From Cocos nucifera (lineage: Eukaryota; Streptophyta; Magnoliopsida; Arecales; Arecaceae), in assembly GCA_006176705.1 (NCBI GenBank), contig QRFJ01004251.1, positions 1 to 64,000 on the forward strand: a stretch of DNA of 64,000 bases, read 5' to 3'. Position 1 is the stretch's first letter; each line of letters begins with the position of its first letter. Shown here piece by piece: positions 58,419-64,000 of this stretch. The notes under the pieces were generated by a model that saw only the letters and a list, made by a program, of their open reading frames with translations, searched no databases and was not told the DNA's origin. Position numbers and translations under genes: made by a program.

Positions 58419-59052
58419 TAAAAGGGCAAGTGTGGTACTCTCAAGTCTTGGGAGACTGTGAAGGAGTCAAGGTGGTGGCTCCTGAAGGCTAGGATTGGCT
58501 GAAGATATATCAGCAAAGATAAAGAGGTTGGCACATAGTCTGGTTAGCTCGAATACGTAGTCGAGCCAGTTCGACTTCTAACCGAGCTAGCTTGATGGTG
58601 GCGAATAGATTTGGATGGGTTTTTTGTTTGGTCTTGGATTGGGTCTAATCCAGGAGTTTTAAGGCCCGGTATGAGAGGTTTTAAGATGGCTAATTCATGT
58701 ATTGGGCTAGGTCTTTAGTCTAGGGGATGAGAGCATGCAAGACATGGGTTTACATGGGCTTGGGTGAGTGTTTTCATGTATGGATTAGTTGAGAAGAGTT
58801 TTTTAGGGTTGAGTCATGTTGACACAGAATGTCTATATATACTTGTATATGTAGATTATGGATAAGAGAAAGAAGAGAATGAATTGAATCCCTTTTCTCC
58901 CTGAAACCCTAGCTTTTTCTCTTTCTCACTCTACGATCGTCTTATCTTCTTATCATCTGATCTTTATCTTTCTTGCTATCACCTCCAACTTGCTTCCTCA
59001 GAGTTGGTAGAAGGTACAAAAATTTCCACAGATCTTGGAATAATTTATAACA
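58419..59052 (+). mobile_element. Copia G 3' LTR
   Basis: LTR of 634 bp whose second base is A instead of G (TAAAAGGG), ending ATAACA and followed by GAATT (59053-59057). That matches 53494-53498 exactly, so the insertion is complete. About 90 bp are missing relative to the 5' LTR. Confidence 0.92.
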
Positions 59053-59057
59053 GAATT

Positions 59058-60006
59058 CTCCCTGCCATATTTTATCCCAGCCAAATTCTTTTCTCTACTT
59101 TATGGATAATGGTAGAATTTTTGTGTGGCCAAATTCCTCCACCTCTTTCTGATAATTATAGACCTAGCCAGTTTACACCCTGCATGTCGATCGGATGAAT
59201 CTGAACAGTGAAACAATCTCGTCATTAGTACGAATCTGATTTTCAATCCAGAATAGTAGCCACTCCATAGTGAGTCACAGCACTTCTTCGATCTGAACTC
59301 TAGGTCGATCTTGAAGGCAGCAGAGCTTCTAAAAATAAAGTGTTCATCCAACAATCTCAAAGCTAGCCGGACTCCTTCAGAAAATCTGATGATGATATGG
59401 GAGGTTCAATATTCTCCACTTTGGCCTCCAGCTTAAAAGCTCCCATCAATCCTTGGTCAACTTTGAAGATGGACGAACTCCTCGAAGTCGGCCGAACTTC
59501 TCAAAGCTATTAAAAGAAGCATCAATAGATTATAACAAGCACTAGATTTGCCATCTGCCATTCATAAATAGGATTTTGAAGTTTGGCCCACCTAGCTCCA
59601 AGTTTTTCATCCCAACACATGCAACCGACTATAAGTGCAAAAACTACATCCGAACTCCAACAAATAGAACTCAACCATCTATAAGTTGTGACAAACAATA
59701 GCCCACTCTCCTTAATGAACTCTATATGGTCTGAATGGCCCACTATCATTATGTTATGGCTATCACTTTAATTCTATTACAGACTCTGCCTATATAAGGG
59801 ATCCTCCAGATATGTTTTCTCTTTAAGTTCTTCTCTTTGTCCTTAATTCTCCTGAGTACTCCATTTTTATTGATTGAAGAACTAACTTAACCATCGGAGG
59901 ATCCTATTGGAACCATCCACCTCCGATTTGGACTTTATCTTGCAGGTCATGTCGGCAATCTCGTCTTTTCCAGCTCTAGTGAATTTGAGCATCAACACCG
60001 CCAACA
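59058..60006 (+). mobile_element. Tat 3' LTR, second part
   Basis: Continues the Tat LTR after copia G. A TATATAAGG promoter motif is at 59791-59799. The LTR ends CGCCAACA. With 53094-53498 it makes an LTR of about 1.35 kb. The next bases, GTAAG (60007-60011), are the candidate target duplication. Confidence 0.7.
59791..59799 (+). promoter_or_regulatory. TATA box in Tat LTR
   Basis: TATATAAGG about 0.2 kb before the LTR end. Confidence 0.5.
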
Positions 60007-61430
60007 GTAAGTTTTCTCAATATGCTTAATCATTTTACTGAAAAGGATGTATCCTCACAAAAATTTAGATTCCCAAACTTGAGTCCTTTGGATTAGAAGT
60101 AAAGAAGTTTATGATTTGAAAGGAAAATCTAGTCTAGATACACTTCTCAACAAGCACAAATTAAGCTTGAGAAGGCAAATCTAGCCTAGAAACATTTGGA
60201 TCAAGAAAAGCTATCTGAAACTCTTTTGGCATGCTTGACACGCTGGTAAGCCAACCCAATCTGAAGATGAGCCAACCTAGTATCAATCGGAAAGAAAGAT
60301 AGAAACCATAAAAATTCGAAATAAATCTCTTAGCTGACTCAAACCTTTGAAGAGCCGATCTAGTGTCAAACTCAAGATAAAGATAAAGAGTTAAAGATTC
60401 AAGATATTTTCTTGAGCCATCCTAGAAGTCAAGATAACCGACTAAGTATGAAGCTTAGCCGACTCAGTCTTAGAGGAAGATGGATACATAAAATCTTATA
60501 AATCAACAATTCTTCTAAGTTGATCTAGAAAATCAATGAGCCAACCTAGCATTCAAATAAGTCGACCAAGATAAGATATGAGCCGATCCAATCTCATGTG
60601 AGCAGAATAAGATAGAACATTGGATTTTTGTCATTTATTGCTAAGTCATCTCAGAGTTTCACTTAGTCGATCCGGAGGTAAAGGTTAGCCAACCAAGAGG
60701 TTGGATGAGCCGACTTAATGAATTCTGATAGAACAAAGGCTAGTTTTGCAAAATTTTTAAAATGTGGCTAAATTAATCCTAACAACTATTTTCAAGCTTT
60801 CAATAGCTAGAGCATGAAATAAACATATTTTTGAGCCAATAAATATAAAAGATTCATAGAGGGAACCAAGTTTTTGAATGTCCAACACACTTATTGAGCT
60901 ATCTTAAGTGAAAAAAGAGAACTCAAAGAAAAAAATCAAAAAGGAATTAAGGTGTATCATAAATATAGTCCTTCCTACATTCATTTAGTCTAAAAGAGAG
61001 AAAGAGTATTTTGTTCCAACCAACTATCATTGAGAAGAAGCATTAAAAGCTGCCTCAACCTCTCATGCATTCAAGGAAGAAGTGCAAGCAATGAAAGCTT
61101 AGCTACCTCGACTTTTTCATATCCAAAAAGATTTTATTATTTTTAACTCTATTTCTTGTATTCATTTATTGTTTATTTGTAACAAGTTTCTTGGGTATAG
61201 AAACTTGGGGTTAGTCTAAGCCAAGGAACTTGGATGTTGTTTGGTTTAGATTGGTATCTCTAGAAAAGTCAATTGGAGTTGATTGTGAGTTTGAAAAAAA
61301 TAATCAGTTATAAGATTGTGATTGGTGATCTAGTAGAAACCAATTGAAAGTAAGCAAAAGATGACTTGATATTGCAGATACTAGAGAAAAGCATTGGCAA
61401 AATTTAAATAGTTACCGATGTTTTAAAGCA
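60007..61430. other. Degenerate repeat DNA flanking the Tat element
   Basis: No coding pattern. It contains about ten copies of an AGCCGAC(C/T)-like word between 60240 and 60730. Downstream is sequence resembling the end of a long-LTR copia (GTAACAAGTTTCTTGGG near 61180), but no primer site or second LTR confirms this. Confidence 0.4.
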
Positions 61431-61920
61431 TTGACAAGTTTCGACGCACCAAGTATCAATGGAGGCCATGGTAACATTGCTAAAATTCAACTCCCCATCG
61501 ATTTAATCCCTATCAGGTCTTCCTCTCTTGAGTTGATTATCCCTCTCTCCAAACACCCCCTCTCTCCTCCGGACGCCCCTCTCTCCGACCAATCTCTAGT
61601 TGCCACCATTCTCTGGCCGCTCCTCTCCTTCTCTCGCTCTCTCTGGACACCCCCTCTCTTTGACCAATCTTTGGACTGCCCGTTCTTTAGTCGCCCCCTC
61701 TCTCTGGTGCTCCTCTCCTTCTTCTGAGCATCAATCGATTATGGGGAGTCGATTGCCCTTCTCTGGGCTCCTGCTCTCTCTGGACATCTCCTCTCTCCTC
61801 TAGATGCCCCCTCTATTCAACTGATCCAAACTGCTTGGTCTCTCGTCACCCCTCTCCTCGGCCACTCATCTCCATCAATTGGCTACTCATCCACAACCAC
61901 TAGAGAGGTTTGCTTCTAAA
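61431..61920 (+). repeat. CT-rich degenerate repeat
   Basis: A pyrimidine-rich tract with recurring CCCCTCTCTCC and CTCTGGACACC-like words. The open frames across it come from lack of stops in CT-rich DNA and show no protein motif. Confidence 0.6.
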
Positions 61921-61950
61921 ATCCACCATCTCTCGAGATTGATTATATTG

Positions 61951-61952
<2 letters not shown>

Positions 61953-62000
<48 letters not shown>
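61953..62000. repeat. (TA)24 microsatellite
   Basis: An uninterrupted TA dinucleotide run of 48 bp. Confidence 0.97.
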
Positions 62001-62003
<3 letters not shown>

Positions 62004-62019
62004 CAAATAATGTTGTTTG

Positions 62020-62345
62020 GAACTTTAGAACAATTTATCAGCAGTATTTGATTCTTATTCTTTCTTGTACAAGATTCATTAGCTTTATGCTTTTCTTTTG
62101 CAAGATTTAACACTTCTGATTGTTAAGAACTTGGGTTGGATGGCTTCTTAATTTGGTGTTGATAAATTATCTTTTCCTTCTAATTGTGATTTTCAAGGAT
62201 ATAAGATTTGGGGATTTTATGAGCATTTTGAGTTTTTAAATCCTTTTCATACATTAGTTAAATAATTTTGTATTTGTGATCATCTCTCCTTGTCTTAATT
62301 ATGGCTAGACCCTTAAGTTAATCTTCAAAGCTAGTAAAGTGAAAT
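62020..62345 (+). repeat. Diverged duplication, copy 1
   Basis: Matches 62985-63305 in the same order: TTTATCAGCA.TATTTGATT, TTTTGCAAGATTTAA, TTGATAAATTATCTTTT, GAGCAT.TTGA.TTTT and TATGGCTAGA. Noncoding. Confidence 0.75.
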
Positions 62346-62663
62346 ACTTTTAAGATCTAGTTTTATATATAGACAACTTCCTGTGGAGTCATGTCTAGCA
62401 TCATGAAGAAGGTTTTGTGATGCCACGAGTAACTTTATATGGCAGAAGACAAGTAGAAATCAACAAACATGCCCATTTTTTGTTCATGCACTTTTATATG
62501 TTTTTGTTATATCTAAATAGAAATAGATCTAAAAATTTAAGTATCAGTGTATATTCGTCTATTCTAGCCATATCCATATACTGGCCATACCTATGTACAT
62601 GCTAGCCATATTGGATCATACTAGTAAGGTTTTATTACTTGTAGAAGGGTCTTATTAGTGCCA

Positions 62664-62780
62664 TACCGACACATGTTATATCATCTCAAATTTTCTTGTT
62701 TTGGCACATTGTGTATTGGTGTGGCATGACATTGCACTGGTCTATACCATGCAAGTAAGGGACGGACATGTGTGTCGGTA
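62664..62780. repeat. Short inverted repeat (foldback)
   Basis: The arm TACCGACACATGT at 62664-62676 is the reverse complement of 62766-62780 apart from a two-base insertion. It could be a small foldback element. No target duplication is evident. Confidence 0.4.
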
Positions 62781-62984
62781 CTTTAATCCTTGGACATATC
62801 TGATGCCAGAGCATCTAATGAAGAGACTGGTTGAATTTGGTTTTTCTTTTCATGCTTACCAGCGTTTTTCTTCTTTAACTTTAATTTTGTATCTCACATA
62901 TGTGCATATATTTTAGCAATCTAAAAGAATGATAGATGATTTTGGTGAGTTATAGTTTGGAATACTTGGTTTTGGAGCTATCAA

Positions 62985-63305
62985 GGCTTTGGAATAGTTT
63001 ATCAGCAATATTTGATTTTTGCTTTCTTGTCCGAAAGTCACTAGTTTTATTCTTTTGCCTTGCAAGATTTAATACATCTAAATTGAATGAGTTTTAGCTA
63101 TTTAGTGCTGATAAATTATCTTTTCTTTTATGATGTGCATGATTCTCAAGGGTCCAAGAATTTTGGACATTCTGAGCATGTTTGATTTTTCAAGTCTTTT
63201 GCATATATTTGTTAAATATAACTATATTCTTTATACCCTTAGTATTAGATACTGCTAGAACTAGTTATGGCTAGAACTCTAAGTTAAACTACCAAGCCGG
63301 TGAAG
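62985..63305 (+). repeat. Diverged duplication, copy 2
   Basis: Second copy of the 62020-62345 block, about 0.96 kb downstream, with many substitutions and small indels. Together they look like an old tandem duplication with unrelated or diverged DNA between. Confidence 0.75.
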
Positions 63306-64000
63306 ACTGTTAGAAGATTTAGTTGGCAGCATCTAAAAGGGAAAGACTGATGTTCATTATTAGTTTCTAAATCTGGAGAGAGAACAATAATTAGAAGACG
63401 TTGCTTCCAAACATGGTAGTGTGAAGAAACCCTACAATATTAAAGCAGAAAAAAACTACTAGATTTTGAATGGGCTAACATCCTATATGGGAAGGTAGAG
63501 GGTACATGCCCACTTCATGTCCCTGGCCACCGAACCCCACACTCCTCGTACCTTGGCATGTTTTGTTAGATAATTTAAACATTTATGCCTGGATCATGCT
63601 TTTATATATTCATGCAAAATTAAATAAAAAACATACCTTACACCATTGTCTCACCAACATGATGATCACATAGCTCGTAGAGCATCTGATCCTTCTTCCA
63701 TAGGTAGCTGGTCTTCTTTCTTCTCATCCTCCATCTTAATGAGGATGATCGATGGAAATTATCACAACCACCTGAGAGTTAGAGAAAAGGGACTAGGCCA
63801 ACTCTATTTATACCTGCACTTATCTTATCCCATCAAAAGACTTAATTCTAATTAGAGTAGGAATTCAAGTCCAAGTCTTATCAGAAATAGAACTTTTTAA
63901 TTAATTGGGCTCACCATAATTGATTCAAGGCTTGACCCGATGAGTTAACCTGATTAAGTGACAATTAGGTCATATTATAGAGTTAAATCCAATATTCTCC
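63306..64000. other. Unassigned, possibly part of an LTR on the minus strand
   Basis: The minus strand has a good TATA motif (TATAAATAG, 63804-63812). The surrounding style (TTGGGCTCACC, AATTAGGTC) is like the leaders and LTRs in this window, but neither border is visible. No gene seen. Confidence 0.3.

Noticed and set aside
61431..61803. Ser/Pro-rich frames of 98 and 67 codons
   Set aside because: Low-complexity CT-rich DNA gives stop-free reading. No start context, motif or conservation.
1..64000. A new defence, metabolic or gene-cluster system
   Set aside because: All coding signals with recognisable motifs belong to LTR retrotransposons. The unusual points are in element structure and expression, not in a host pathway.

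Overview
The window is repeat DNA from a large plant nuclear genome. The AT-rich leaders, the Athila-, Tat- and copia-type LTR retrotransposons and the nesting style fit a monocot; a palm is my guess, which I cannot confirm from the sequence. I found no convincing host gene, rRNA, tRNA gene or CRISPR array. Nearly every coding stretch is a piece of a retrotransposon gag or pol gene, most of them broken by stops and frameshifts.

Positions 1-60006 read as one old Ty3/gypsy Tat-lineage element on the + strand, blown apart by later insertions. Its visible pieces are the gag end, protease, reverse transcriptase, RNase H, a second RNase H and integrase (25085-29037), the integrase C-terminus (31876-32075), a 51-bp minisatellite (32172-32284 and 48917-49352), an antisense gene region (49640-52394) and the 3' LTR (53094-53498 plus 59058-60006). 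Into its left part went an unclassified element on the - strand ('family F', 5' LTR 20345-25084). Into F's leader went a copia copy D (+ strand, ending at 19979). Into D's RT gene went an Athila-like element (- strand, 5' LTR 14809-16646). Into that went a tandem copia array A (- strand, 1-11631). Only the right-hand borders of these four insertions are inside the window; the matching left borders should lie upstream.

Other insertions are complete within the window: a solo copia LTR (20939-23208, target duplication CTAGA) inside the F LTR; a diverged F-family solo LTR (29038-31875) inside the Tat integrase; a composite copia B/C (32285-48911, target duplication TGGTG) inside the Tat minisatellite, containing two gag-pol units and a 918-bp assembly gap; and a Tork/Tnt1-like copia G (53499-59052, target duplication GAATT) inside the Tat 3' LTR. 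Positions 60007-64000 are the flank: degenerate repeats, a (TA)24 microsatellite, a diverged 0.32-kb tandem duplication and probably part of another LTR element.

Copia A, B, C, D and the solo LTR E are one family with LTRs of about 2.28 kb (TGTTAG...TTCA), an initiator-Met-tRNA primer site and a leader of about 1.9 kb. A, B and C share two in-frame stop codons at the same places (TGA in gag, TAG between integrase and RT), so the stops predate amplification. The family LTR also has a dense cluster of TTGAC W-box cores and a covarying stem-loop upstream of its TATA box. These are the most unusual signals in the window.
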